Assembly: GCA_023389275.1 (NCBI GenBank)
Contig: JAEWEN010000062.1
Coordinates: forward strand, 1-31,189
Source of the DNA: Bacillota bacterium
GTDB lineage: Bacteria; Bacillota; Clostridia; Clostridiales; Caloramatoraceae
Length of the DNA: 31,189 nucleotides
Direction: 5' to 3'
Part shown: piece by piece, positions 1-7,379 of the stretch
How the letters are laid out: every line of letters starts with the position of its first letter
Numbering within the stretch: the stretch's first letter is position 1
The notes under the pieces: model-generated
What the model saw: only the letters and a program-made list of their open reading frames with translations
What the model was told of the DNA's origin: nothing
Databases searched by the model: none
Program-made: the position numbers and the translations under genes

Positions 1-810
1 GTTGTAAGGCGATCTATAAAAATGAAGAAAGTAGGACATACAGGTACGCTAGACCCTGGTGCGGCAGGAGTCTTACCTATATGTATTGGAAAAGGTACCA
101 AAATTGTTGATTACATTGTAAATCAAAATAAAGAGTATATTTGTGAATTAACATTCGGTAATGAAAGTGATACATGTGATAAATATGGAAGCTTTATTTA
201 TGAAGAAAATAAGGATTACTCACACATTAATTTAGAAAATTTTAATAACGCGTTAGAAAATTTTAAAGGGAAAATTACCCAAACTCCACCTGCATATTCT
301 GCAATAAAAATAAATGGACAAAGAGCCTATGATCTTGCAAGAAAAGGTATAGATTTTGAAGTTCCAAAACGTAATGTTACAATACATAACATAGAAATTT
401 TAAAATTCAACTTACCTAAGGTAATGCTAAAGATAAATTGTTCAAAAGGAACTTATATTAGAAGTATATGTAGAGACTTAGGATATGCTTTAAATTGTCC
501 TTCTTATATGAGTTTTTTAATGAGAACAAAAACAGGGCCATTTAAAATAGAAGACTCAGTTATTCTTGACGACATAAATTTAGATAATATTGATTCTATT
601 TTACTTCCTATTAACCTAGGAATAGAAATGGAAGAAATTTTTTTAGATGATAAACATGAGAAAAAACTTTTAAATGGTAATTATATAAAAGATACTAAAT
701 TGCCTAGAAACAATTACACAAAAATAAAAGTTTTTATAAAACCTAATAAATTTATAGGAATTGGGCATATTTACAATAATACCCTTAAAATTGATAAACT
801 CATGGTTTAA
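1..810 (+). CDS. truB: tRNA pseudouridine-55 synthase TruB, 5'-truncated by window edge
   Basis: TruB isomerises U55 in the T-loop of tRNA. The frame is open from base 1 (VVRRSIK precedes the first ATG at 22), so the true start lies outside the window. The catalytic motif HTGTLDPGAAGVLP is at visible residues 13-26, with the nucleophilic Asp at about 18. Downstream are the expected TPPAYSAIKINGQRAYDLARKG block and the GTYIRSICRDLG motif of the TruB catalytic fold. A PUA-like C-terminal tail follows. ribF starts 22 bases downstream with no terminator between, the usual truB-ribF operon of Firmicutes. The function is secure from the motifs; only the N-terminal 20 or so residues are missing. Confidence 0.97.
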   Translation, partial: VVRRSIKMKKVGHTGTLDPGAAGVLPICIGKGTKIVDYIVNQNKEYICELTFGNESDTCDKYGSFIYEENKDYSHINLENFNNALENFKGKITQTPPAYSAIKINGQRAYDLARKGIDFEVPKRNVTIHNIEILKFNLPKVMLKINCSKGTYIRSICRDLGYALNCPSYMSFLMRTKTGPFKIEDSVILDDINLDNIDSILLPINLGIEMEEIFLDDKHEKKLLNGNYIKDTKLPRNNYTKIKVFIKPNKFIGIGHIYNNTLKIDKLMV

Positions 811-832
811 TTAATTATGAAAAGGTGTTTGT

Positions 833-1768
833 ATGAAAATATTTAGAGGGAAACTTGAAGATCTAGTACAAAATGATGATTTAAGTATAGCTTTGGGAAC
901 GTTCGATGGTGTACATAGAGGTCACCAAGCAATAATAAAAGAAGCTGTTGATATAGGAAAAGAAAAAAATATTAAAAGTGCAGTACTTACTTTTGATATA
1001 CATCCTAGAATCTTTATACCTGAAAAGGCTTCTCCTAAAATAATAACAGACAATAATAGTAAGGCAAAAATAATAGAAAGTTTAGGCGTTGACTACTTAT
1101 TCTTTGTAAACTTTGACGAATCTTTAAGAGATTTAGAATACGATAGATTTTTAAAATACTTAGTAAATGGTATGAAAGCTAAGTGTATAGTTTGTGGATA
1201 TAATTATAAATTTGGTAAAAGTGGACTAGGAAACACTGAAATATTAAAGCAGTATCAAAATATATTACATTATGACCTTAAGATTGTAGATAGAATCTCA
1301 TTTAATAATGAAAAAATATCAAGTACAATTATAAGAGAGAAAATATCAAAGGGAGATATTAAAGATGCAAATAGGCTCCTTGGCTACTCTTTAATTGCTA
1401 CAGGTGAAGTTGTAAGTGGAAAATGTATAGGACATACAATAGGCTTTCCAACTGCTAATATTTTAATTGATGATAATCTTTGCTTTAAAAATGGAGTTTA
1501 TATTACACTAGCTCATATAGATAATTCTATATATCCATCAATTACTAATATAGGATATACCCCTACTATACAAAGTAACTATAGAGTTATGGAAACTAAT
1601 ATATTTAATTTTTCAGATGATATATATGGAAAAACCATAACTATAGAGTTTTTAGAGTTTTTACGTGGAGAAACTAAATTTAATTCTTTAGAAGAGCTTG
1701 TAAAAAGAGTAAATAAAGATATTTTAACTAGTAAGAAATATTTTGAACATACTGTTTACAATACTTAG
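833..1768 (+). CDS. ribF: bifunctional riboflavin kinase / FAD synthetase
   Basis: The 311-residue protein phosphorylates riboflavin to FMN and adenylates FMN to FAD in the cytoplasm. The N-terminal FAD synthetase (nucleotidyltransferase fold) shows GTFDGVHRGHQAII at residues 22-35 and SSTIIREKISKGDI near 163-176. The C-terminal kinase domain shows GHTIGFPTANI near 201 and GVYI near 222. Length is normal for the family. The ATG at 833 follows an AAAGGTG ribosome site. It is cotranscribed with truB. I see no FMN riboswitch upstream, consistent with its being a housekeeping rather than a riboflavin-regulated copy. The promoter of rpsO lies inside its last codons. Confidence 0.97.
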   Translation: MKIFRGKLEDLVQNDDLSIALGTFDGVHRGHQAIIKEAVDIGKEKNIKSAVLTFDIHPRIFIPEKASPKIITDNNSKAKIIESLGVDYLFFVNFDESLRDLEYDRFLKYLVNGMKAKCIVCGYNYKFGKSGLGNTEILKQYQNILHYDLKIVDRISFNNEKISSTIIREKISKGDIKDANRLLGYSLIATGEVVSGKCIGHTIGFPTANILIDDNLCFKNGVYITLAHIDNSIYPSITNIGYTPTIQSNYRVMETNIFNFSDDIYGKTITIEFLEFLRGETKFNSLEELVKRVNKDILTSKKYFEHTVYNT

Positions 1769-1783
1769 ACTGTTTGATATAAT
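1755..1783 (+). promoter_or_regulatory. sigma-A promoter of rpsO
   Basis: TTTACA at 1755-1760 and TATAAT at 1778-1783 are separated by 17 bases. The -35 lies inside the end of ribF. Predicted transcription start is about 1790, just before the structured rpsO leader. Confidence 0.75.
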
Positions 1784-1792
1784 GTTTTAGAA

Positions 1793-1838
1793 CCTATGCG
1801 AAGTTTTTCGATTCTCCAACGATTTTCTTGGCATTAGG
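1793..1838 (+). promoter_or_regulatory. rpsO leader hairpin, candidate S15 autoregulatory element
   Basis: CCTATGC at 1793-1799 pairs with GCATTAGG at 1831-1838 with one bulged T. Further pairs GAAG/CTT and a small TCG/CGA inner hairpin lie inside. The element begins within a few bases of the predicted transcription start and ends 14 bases before the GGAGG of rpsO. S15 of other Firmicutes represses its own mRNA through leader structure; that this leader does so is inferred. Confidence 0.5.
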
Positions 1839-1866
1839 GGATAATAAAATTTGGAGGTAACACATA

Positions 1867-2130
1867 ATGGAAAGAATAACAAAACAAGAAGTTATACTTA
1901 AGCACCAAAGACACGAAGGAGATACAGGTTCTCCAGAGGTTCAAATTGCTATCTTAACAGAAAGAATCAACCACTTAACTGAGCACCTTAAAACTCATAA
2001 GAAAGACCACCACTCAAGAAGAGGTCTTCTTAAAATGGTTGGTGCTAGAAGAGGTCTTCTAAACTATGTTAAGAAGAAAGATATCGAAAGATATCGTGCT
2101 ATTATAGCTGAAGTTGGAATAAGAAAGTAA
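1867..2130 (+). CDS. rpsO: 30S ribosomal protein S15
   Basis: This 87-residue protein has the full length of bacterial S15. It binds the central domain of 16S rRNA and helps nucleate platform assembly. The sequence shows the family hallmarks GDTGSPEVQIAILTERI, HKKDHHSRRGLLKMVGARR and a basic C-terminal helix. A strong TTGGAGG sits 9 bases before the ATG. It has its own promoter and terminator, so it forms a separate transcript between ribF and pnp, the usual rpsO-pnp neighbourhood. Compared with its neighbours it uses more C-ending codons (CAC, ATC), as expected for high expression. Confidence 0.99.
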   Translation: MERITKQEVILKHQRHEGDTGSPEVQIAILTERINHLTEHLKTHKKDHHSRRGLLKMVGARRGLLNYVKKKDIERYRAIIAEVGIRK

Positions 2131-2132
2131 TT

Positions 2133-2165
2133 AATAGGGCGGTTAATCCGCTCTATTATTTTATG
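2133..2165 (+). terminator. rho-independent terminator after rpsO
   Basis: AATAGGGCGG (2133-2142) and CCGCTCTATT (2148-2157) form a 10-bp stem with one G-T pair and a TTAAT loop, followed by ATTTTATG. Confidence 0.85.
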
Positions 2166-2210
2166 TATTTTTATTTCATCAAAATATTTAAACATTAGAC
2201 AATAAGCTTA

Positions 2211-2219
2211 TGATATAAT
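2211..2219 (+). promoter_or_regulatory. extended -10 promoter of pnp
   Basis: TGATATAAT is a perfect extended -10 about 85 bases before the pnp start. No good -35 is visible at 16-18 bases upstream. Confidence 0.55.
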
Positions 2220-2247
2220 AATTTTGTATTAGTTTTAAAAATTATAA

Positions 2248-2277
2248 AAGTATACATAATAAATCTATATGATACTT
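2248..2277 (+). promoter_or_regulatory. hairpin in the pnp leader
   Basis: AAGTATACATA (2248-2258) pairs with TATGATACTT (2268-2277) around one bulged A, giving 10 pairs. It ends 13 bases before the GGAGG of pnp. PNPase leaders of enterobacteria carry an autoregulatory stem; a similar role here is inference. Confidence 0.4.
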
Positions 2278-2303
2278 ATTTGCTAACGAAAGGAGGTTGC
2301 TTA

Positions 2304-4433
2304 ATGCACCAAATATTTGAAACTACTTTTCAAAATAGAAAACTTAAGGCAGAGGTAGGTAAGTATGCGCTATTATCAAATGGTTCAGTACTTATAAGCT
2401 ACGGAGATACATATTTACTTGTAAATGCAAACTCTACTGCAGAGCCTAAAGAAGGAATAGACTTTTTCCCTTTAAGCGTTGATTACGAAGAAAGATTATA
2501 TGCAGTAGGTAAAATCCCTGGAGGATTTATTAAACGTGAAGGAAGACCTACAGAAAAAGCAATTCTTTCAGCAAGAGCTATAGACAGATCTATAAGACCA
2601 CTTTTCCCAAAAGGATATTTTAATGATGTTCAAGTAGTATGTACTGTTTTATCAGTAGATGCTGATAATTCACCTGAAATTTTAGCTATAAATGGAGCTT
2701 CACTTGCTCTTTGCTTATCAGATATACCATTTAACGGACCTTTAGGTGGAGTATTAGTTGGAAGAATTGATGGAAAACTTATAGTTAACCCAACTCTTGA
2801 AGAAAGAGAAAAAAGTGATCTTTCTTTAACTGTATGTGCAACTAAAGAAAGAGTTATGATGATTGAAGCTGGTGGAGATGAAATACCAGAAGACATTATG
2901 TATGAAGCTATAATGCTTGGATTTGAAGCTTGTAAAGAATCAATTGCTTTCCAAGAAGAGGTTATGGCAAAGGTAGGTAAAGAAAAGAAAATACCTGAGC
3001 TTTATAAGGTTCCAGAAAACATAGAAGCAGAAGTAAATGCATTTGCTTATGATGAACTTTTTGAAGCTATGAGATGCTCTAATAAAGAGGAAAGACAAGA
3101 AAAAGTTGATATTATAAAGGATAAAATATTTACTCATTTTGAGGAAATATATCCTGATAATTTAAAAGATATTGATAATGTTATATATAACATGCAAAAG
3201 AGCCAAGTTAGAAAAATGGTTCTTTCTGATAAGATTAGACCAGATGGAAGAGAATTTGATGAAATAAGACCACTTACAAGTGATGTAGATATTCTTCCAA
3301 GAACACATGGTTCTGGAGTTTTCCAAAGAGGTCAAACTCAAGTACTTACAGTTGCTACACTAGGAGCACTAGGAGATGTTCAGGTACTTGATGGTTTAAG
3401 TGAAGAAGTTTCTAAAAGATACATGCATCATTATAACTTCCCACCTTATTCAGTAGGTGAAGTAAGATTTATGAGAGGACCTGGTAGACGTGAAATAGGT
3501 CATGGTGCACTTGCAGAAAAAGCACTTGAACCTGTTATACCAAGTGAAACTGAATTCCCATATACTATAAGACTTGTATCTGAGGTTATAAGCTCAAATG
3601 GTTCTACTTCTCAAGCAAGTGTTTGTGCAAGTACTCTTGCTTTAATGGACGCAGGTGTTCCACTTAAACGTCCTGTTGCAGGTATTGCTATGGGACTTGT
3701 AACAAATGATGATGCTAGTGAATTTGAAGTTTTAACTGATATTCAAGGAATAGAAGATTTCTTTGGCGATATGGACTTTAAAGTAGCTGGTACAGAAAAA
3801 GGTATTACTGCAATACAAGTTGATACAAAAATAAGTGGTATTCCAGAAGATATTATTAAAGAAACTATAGCAAAAGCAAAAATTGCTAGAATGAAAATAC
3901 TAGATAATATGCTTGAGACTATACCACAACCAAAATCAGATCTTTCACCATATGCTCCTAGAATACTATCTATGAACATTAATCCTGATAAAATAAGAGA
4001 TGTTATAGGGCCAGGTGGAAAAACTATAAACAAGATTATAGCTGAAACAGGGGTTAAAATTGACATTGAAGATGATGGAAGACTATTTATATGTGCTCCT
4101 AATACAGAGTCAGCTAATAACGCTAGAGCTATAATCGAAGGAATAGTTAAAGAAGTTGAAAAAGGCGAGATTTATCTTGGAAAAGTTAATCGTATAACTG
4201 CTTTTGGTGCTTTTGTAGAAGTGCTTCCAGGAAAAGAAGGACTTGTTCATATTTCTAAACTTGCTCATGAAAGAGTAAATAAGGTTGAAGATGTTATTAG
4301 CGTTGGAGATGAAATTTTAGTTAAGGTTATGGAAATAGACCAACAAGGAAGAATAAATCTTTCAAGAAAAGACGCTATTAAAAAAGAAACATCTGAAGAT
4401 ACAGATAATAAAAAAGAAGAAACAAAAGAATAA
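2304..4433 (+). CDS. pnp: polyribonucleotide nucleotidyltransferase (PNPase)
   Basis: PNPase is a trimeric 3'-5' phosphorolytic exoribonuclease of mRNA decay. The 709-residue protein has the standard layout. Two RNase PH-like domains (about 1-215 and 300-530) flank an alpha-helical linker, with RGPGRREIGHGALAEKAL in the catalytic second repeat. Then come a KH domain (IRDVIGPGGKTINKII, about 560-620) and an S1 domain (YLGKVNRITAFGAFVEVLPG, about 622-690). The tail is acidic and lysine-rich. The ATG at 2304 follows AAAGGAGG with 7-8 bases spacing. An upstream in-frame TTG at 2280 precedes that ribosome site and is unlikely to be the start. It has its own leader and terminator. Confidence 0.98.
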   Translation: MHQIFETTFQNRKLKAEVGKYALLSNGSVLISYGDTYLLVNANSTAEPKEGIDFFPLSVDYEERLYAVGKIPGGFIKREGRPTEKAILSARAIDRSIRPLFPKGYFNDVQVVCTVLSVDADNSPEILAINGASLALCLSDIPFNGPLGGVLVGRIDGKLIVNPTLEEREKSDLSLTVCATKERVMMIEAGGDEIPEDIMYEAIMLGFEACKESIAFQEEVMAKVGKEKKIPELYKVPENIEAEVNAFAYDELFEAMRCSNKEERQEKVDIIKDKIFTHFEEIYPDNLKDIDNVIYNMQKSQVRKMVLSDKIRPDGREFDEIRPLTSDVDILPRTHGSGVFQRGQTQVLTVATLGALGDVQVLDGLSEEVSKRYMHHYNFPPYSVGEVRFMRGPGRREIGHGALAEKALEPVIPSETEFPYTIRLVSEVISSNGSTSQASVCASTLALMDAGVPLKRPVAGIAMGLVTNDDASEFEVLTDIQGIEDFFGDMDFKVAGTEKGITAIQVDTKISGIPEDIIKETIAKAKIARMKILDNMLETIPQPKSDLSPYAPRILSMNINPDKIRDVIGPGGKTINKIIAETGVKIDIEDDGRLFICAPNTESANNARAIIEGIVKEVEKGEIYLGKVNRITAFGAFVEVLPGKEGLVHISKLAHERVNKVEDVISVGDEILVKVMEIDQQGRINLSRKDAIKKETSEDTDNKKEETKE

Positions 4434-4438
4434 TTTCT

Positions 4439-4465
4439 AAAAGGGGCTTTCAAAAGCCTTTTTTT
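4439..4465 (+). terminator. terminator after pnp
   Basis: The stem AAAAGGGGCTTT / AAAGCCTTTTTT has a CA loop and is followed by a T run up to 4465. Confidence 0.85.
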
Positions 4466-4531
4466 ATGTTCTTTTTTAAGTCTAATCATAATATTAATGA
4501 ACTGTATAGCAATTTAAAGAAAAGGTGTGAT

Positions 4532-5242
4532 ATGGTTAAAAAAAATATTATGTTAAAAATACTACTTTCTTTTACCTTAGGAATACTTTTAATGATTGGA
4601 GTGGGATATTTTTATAATGGAGGTAAACTAACCTTTAAAAGTAATATTACTCCTATTGATAAAGTTAATACAGATAAAAAGGTTGTTGCAATTGCTTGTA
4701 ATGTTTATGAAGGTGAAGATGTATTGCCATCTATGCTTGAAACATTGAAAAAGCACAATGTAAAGGCTAGCTTTTTTATAGGTGGAGTATGGGCTAAAAA
4801 TAATATTGGTATAATAGAAAAAATGTATTCAGAGGGCCATGACATTCAAAATCATGGTTACTATCATAAAAAACCAACTCAGCTTAGTGAATCAGATAAT
4901 ATTAAGGAAATTATGCTTACATATGAACTTTTAAAAACTAATTTAAATATAGAAACAACTATTTTTGAACCTCCATATGGAGATTTTAATGAATATACAC
5001 AAAAAATAGTTAATAAATCTAATCATACACTTGTAACATTTAATATAGACACTATTGATTGGAGAAAAGATGCTAGCCCTGAGGTTTTACTTAAAAGAGT
5101 AGAAAAAAAATTAAACCCAGGTGGAATTGTTTTGACTCATCCCAAAGAAGTTACAGCTAAATCACTTGATTCTATAATTACTTACATAAAATCACAAGGT
5201 TATGAAATAATAACTGTTAATGAACTATTAAAGTTGAATTAA
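4532..5242 (+). CDS. ylxY: YlxY-type polysaccharide deacetylase-like membrane-anchored protein
   Basis: This 236-residue protein has an N-terminal membrane anchor (residues 6-26, hydrophobic after MVKKN) and an extracytoplasmic NodB-fold domain. Its place between pnp and the M16 peptidase matches ylxY of Bacillus, a sporulation-linked family. NodB motif 1 (TFDDG in active deacetylases) reads ACNVYEG, so the catalytic and one metal-binding Asp are absent. Motif 2 survives as HDIQNHGYYH and motif 3 as PPYGDFN. DTIDW and LTHPK match the later motifs. It is probably a binding or degenerate enzyme rather than a classical deacetylase. The ATG at 4532 is chosen because AAAGGTG precedes it; the in-frame ATG at 4466 lies next to the pnp terminator and has no ribosome site. 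Confidence 0.85.
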   Translation: MVKKNIMLKILLSFTLGILLMIGVGYFYNGGKLTFKSNITPIDKVNTDKKVVAIACNVYEGEDVLPSMLETLKKHNVKASFFIGGVWAKNNIGIIEKMYSEGHDIQNHGYYHKKPTQLSESDNIKEIMLTYELLKTNLNIETTIFEPPYGDFNEYTQKIVNKSNHTLVTFNIDTIDWRKDASPEVLLKRVEKKLNPGGIVLTHPKEVTAKSLDSIITYIKSQGYEIITVNELLKLN

Positions 5243-5262
5243 TACTATATATCCTCTATAAT
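5234..5262 (+). promoter_or_regulatory. sigma-A promoter of the M16 peptidase-dut-ymxH genes
   Basis: TTGAAT at 5234-5239, a 17-base spacer, then TATAAT at 5257-5262. The -35 overlaps the end of ylxY. Confidence 0.7.
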
Positions 5263-5294
5263 CGACTTATGCAAAATACATCTAGGAGGTATTT

Positions 5295-6548
5295 ATGTAC
5301 AAGAGACATACGTTAAACAATGGAATTAAAATAATCTATGAACATATTCCCTATGTAAAATCTATTACTATAGGAGTTTGGGTAAAAAGTGGTTCTAGAT
5401 ATGAAAATACATATAACAATGGTGTATCTCATTTTATTGAGCATATGCTTTTTAAAGGAACTAAAAATAGATCATCTAAACAAATTTCAGAAGAAATTGA
5501 AGCATTAGGTGGACAATTAAACGCTTTTACATCTAGAGAGTCTACTTGTTATTATGTAAAAATATTAGATACACATTATGATACAGGAGTAGATTTATTA
5601 TCTGATATGATTATAAATCCTACATTTTCAAATGAAGAAATTGCAAAGGAAAAGTCTGTTATACTTGAAGAAATAAGTATGTACGAAGATCTACCAGAAG
5701 ATTTAGTAGCAGATGTACAGTTTGATTCTATTTTTGAAGGAAATACTTTATCATATCCTATTCTTGGAACAGAAGGAACTGTTTCAAACTTTACAAGAGA
5801 CATGGTAGTTGATTATTATAAAAATAGATATACTCCATGTAATACAGTTATATCTGTTGTAGGGAATTTCAATGAAAAGGATTTATTAGATAAAATAGAA
5901 TCTTGTTTTTCATCTTGGAATAATAATAAAGCTGTTGAGGTAGAAGATGATACTCCTACTTTACATAAAAAAATTGCAGTTAAAAATAAGCCTATAGAAC
6001 AGGTACATGTTGCGTTAACTTTAAAAGGATATGAATCAGGTTCTAAGGATCTTTATAGTTTACTTGCAGTAAATAATTACTTTGGTAGTGGAACTAGTTC
6101 AAAGCTTTTCCAAAGCATAAGAGAAGATAAGGGATATGTATATACTATTTACTCTTTCCCATCTTCATATAAAAACTCAGGCATTATTACAATATATTTT
6201 GCTTGTAATCCTGCTTATTTAAATGATGCATTAAAATTAATAAAACTTGAAATGAAAGACTTATATACTAATAAAATTCCTTTAGAGGAAATAAATAAAT
6301 TAAAAGAACAGTTAAAAGGTAATTATATATTAGGACTTGAAGGTATATCTAATACAATGTTTGGTATAGGAAAAGCAGAGTTAATGCTAGGAAAAGTTAA
6401 TACACCTGATGAGATTTTAGAGAAAATAGATTCTATAACAAAAGAAGATATAGATAAAACTATTGAATATGTATTTAGTAATGGTATTATTTCTCTAGCT
6501 GCAGTAGGACCTAATATAAACCAAGAAGAACTAGAAAAACTTATTTAA
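5295..6548 (+). CDS. mlpA: M16 family zinc peptidase (MlpA/YmxG type)
   Basis: The 417-residue protein belongs to the pitrilysin/mitochondrial processing peptidase family. The inverted zinc motif HFIEH is at residues 48-52, followed by MLFKGTKNRSS. The third ligand region EEISMYEDLPEDLVAD, with its Glu, is about 75 residues later. The second half contains the usual inactive repeat (TLKGYESGSKDLYSLLAVNNYFGSG and the EDKGYVYTIYSF segment). No signal peptide is visible, so it is cytoplasmic. In Bacillus the orthologue lies between ylxY and ymxH, as here. GGAGG precedes the ATG by 8 bases. Substrate unknown. Confidence 0.94.
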   Translation: MYKRHTLNNGIKIIYEHIPYVKSITIGVWVKSGSRYENTYNNGVSHFIEHMLFKGTKNRSSKQISEEIEALGGQLNAFTSRESTCYYVKILDTHYDTGVDLLSDMIINPTFSNEEIAKEKSVILEEISMYEDLPEDLVADVQFDSIFEGNTLSYPILGTEGTVSNFTRDMVVDYYKNRYTPCNTVISVVGNFNEKDLLDKIESCFSSWNNNKAVEVEDDTPTLHKKIAVKNKPIEQVHVALTLKGYESGSKDLYSLLAVNNYFGSGTSSKLFQSIREDKGYVYTIYSFPSSYKNSGIITIYFACNPAYLNDALKLIKLEMKDLYTNKIPLEEINKLKEQLKGNYILGLEGISNTMFGIGKAELMLGKVNTPDEILEKIDSITKEDIDKTIEYVFSNGIISLAAVGPNINQEELEKLI

Positions 6549-6566
6549 ATAAGGAGACAAAAGAAA

Positions 6567-7001
6567 GTGAAACTTTTTATAAAAAAATTACAAAGTGATA
6601 TAGAGATTCCAAAATATATGACAGAAGGTGCAGCTGGTATGGACCTTTGTGCTGCTGTTGAAAATGATACAATACTTAAAAAAGGAGAAATAAAGCTTAT
6701 TCCAACAGGTATTGCAATATCTATTGAAAAAGGCTATGAGGCTCAAATAAGGCCAAGAAGCGGTCTTGCTATAAAACATGGAATAAGTCTTGTAAATACT
6801 CCTGGAACAATAGACAGCGATTATAGAGGAGAAATAAACATAATTATGATAAACTTTGGGCAAGATGATTTTCTAATTAAAAGGGGAGATAGAATAGCTC
6901 AAATGGTAATAAATAAAATAGAAACTCCATCTATAATAGAAGTAGAATCATTAGATGATACTTTAAGAGGAAAAGGTGGTTTTGGATCAACAGGCATATA
7001 A
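6567..7001 (+). CDS. dut: deoxyuridine 5'-triphosphate nucleotidohydrolase (dUTPase)
   Basis: This trimeric enzyme hydrolyses dUTP to dUMP and pyrophosphate, keeping uracil out of DNA and feeding thymidylate synthesis. All five motifs are visible in its 144 residues: GAAGMDLCA (1), IRPRSGLA (2), NTPGTIDSDYRGE with the catalytic Asp (3), RGDRIAQMV (4) and the flexible tail RGKGGFGSTG (5). The start is GTG at 6567, with AAGGAG 10 bases upstream and 18 bases after the peptidase stop, so it is cotranscribed with the peptidase gene. It is complete and apparently active. Confidence 0.98.
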   Translation: MKLFIKKLQSDIEIPKYMTEGAAGMDLCAAVENDTILKKGEIKLIPTGIAISIEKGYEAQIRPRSGLAIKHGISLVNTPGTIDSDYRGEINIIMINFGQDDFLIKRGDRIAQMVINKIETPSIIEVESLDDTLRGKGGFGSTGI

Positions 7002-7009
7002 ATATTTTT

Positions 7010-7042
7010 CATCTCATATATTCTAATATAATTTATGAGATG
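7010..7042 (+). promoter_or_regulatory. 9-bp inverted repeat enclosing a -10-like box before ymxH
   Basis: CATCTCATA (7010-7018) and TATGAGATG (7034-7042) are perfect complements. The 15-base loop contains TATAAT (7027-7032). The right arm abuts the GAGGG ribosome site of ymxH. There is no T run after it, so it is more likely an operator or a translation-modulating hairpin than a terminator. Confidence 0.5.
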
Positions 7043-7052
7043 AGGGATTAAA

Positions 7053-7298
7053 ATGAGTAAAAGACTTTCTGATATTGTTAATCTTGAAATAATAAATATT
7101 TATAACGGAGAAAAATATGGATACATAGGTGAATGTGAAATGATTTTCTCAAAGGAAAATGGAGAAATACTAGGAATAGAAGCTTTTGAGGGAAAAACAT
7201 CTTTGTTTTCATTTAAAGACACTGGAAGTTTGTTTATGCCATGGGATTCAAAAATGAAAGTATGTGATAAAACTCTAATTTTTGATTATAAAATATAA
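7053..7298 (+). CDS. ymxH: YlmC/YmxH family PRC-barrel-like sporulation protein
   Basis: This 81-residue small protein has the family opening MSKRLSDIVNLEIINIYNGEKYG. A beta-rich PRC-barrel pattern (GECEMIFSKENGEILGIEAF) and a closing segment on cation or partner contact (CDKTLIFDYK) follow. The family is conserved in spore formers and ymxH sits next to the dapG region in Bacillus. The biochemical role is not known. GAGGG precedes the ATG by 6 bases and lies directly beside the inverted repeat, so translation may be affected by that hairpin. Confidence 0.85.
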   Translation: MSKRLSDIVNLEIINIYNGEKYGYIGECEMIFSKENGEILGIEAFEGKTSLFSFKDTGSLFMPWDSKMKVCDKTLIFDYKI

Positions 7299-7379
7299 GT
7301 TTTTATAATAACACCGATTGCGATAATTGTATAATATAATAGTATGTAGTAATATTTGTAGAAATTAAGGGGGAATAGT

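Noticed and set aside
811..832. FMN riboswitch before ribF
   Set aside because: The gap is only 22 bases and has no conserved FMN-element blocks; ribF is in the truB operon.
2630..4489. Several open frames on the minus strand inside and just after pnp (for example 2630-2896, 3743-4066, 4265-4489)
   Set aside because: They have no ribosome sites, give low-complexity or Ser/Ile-rich proteins, and lie opposite a strongly conserved gene.
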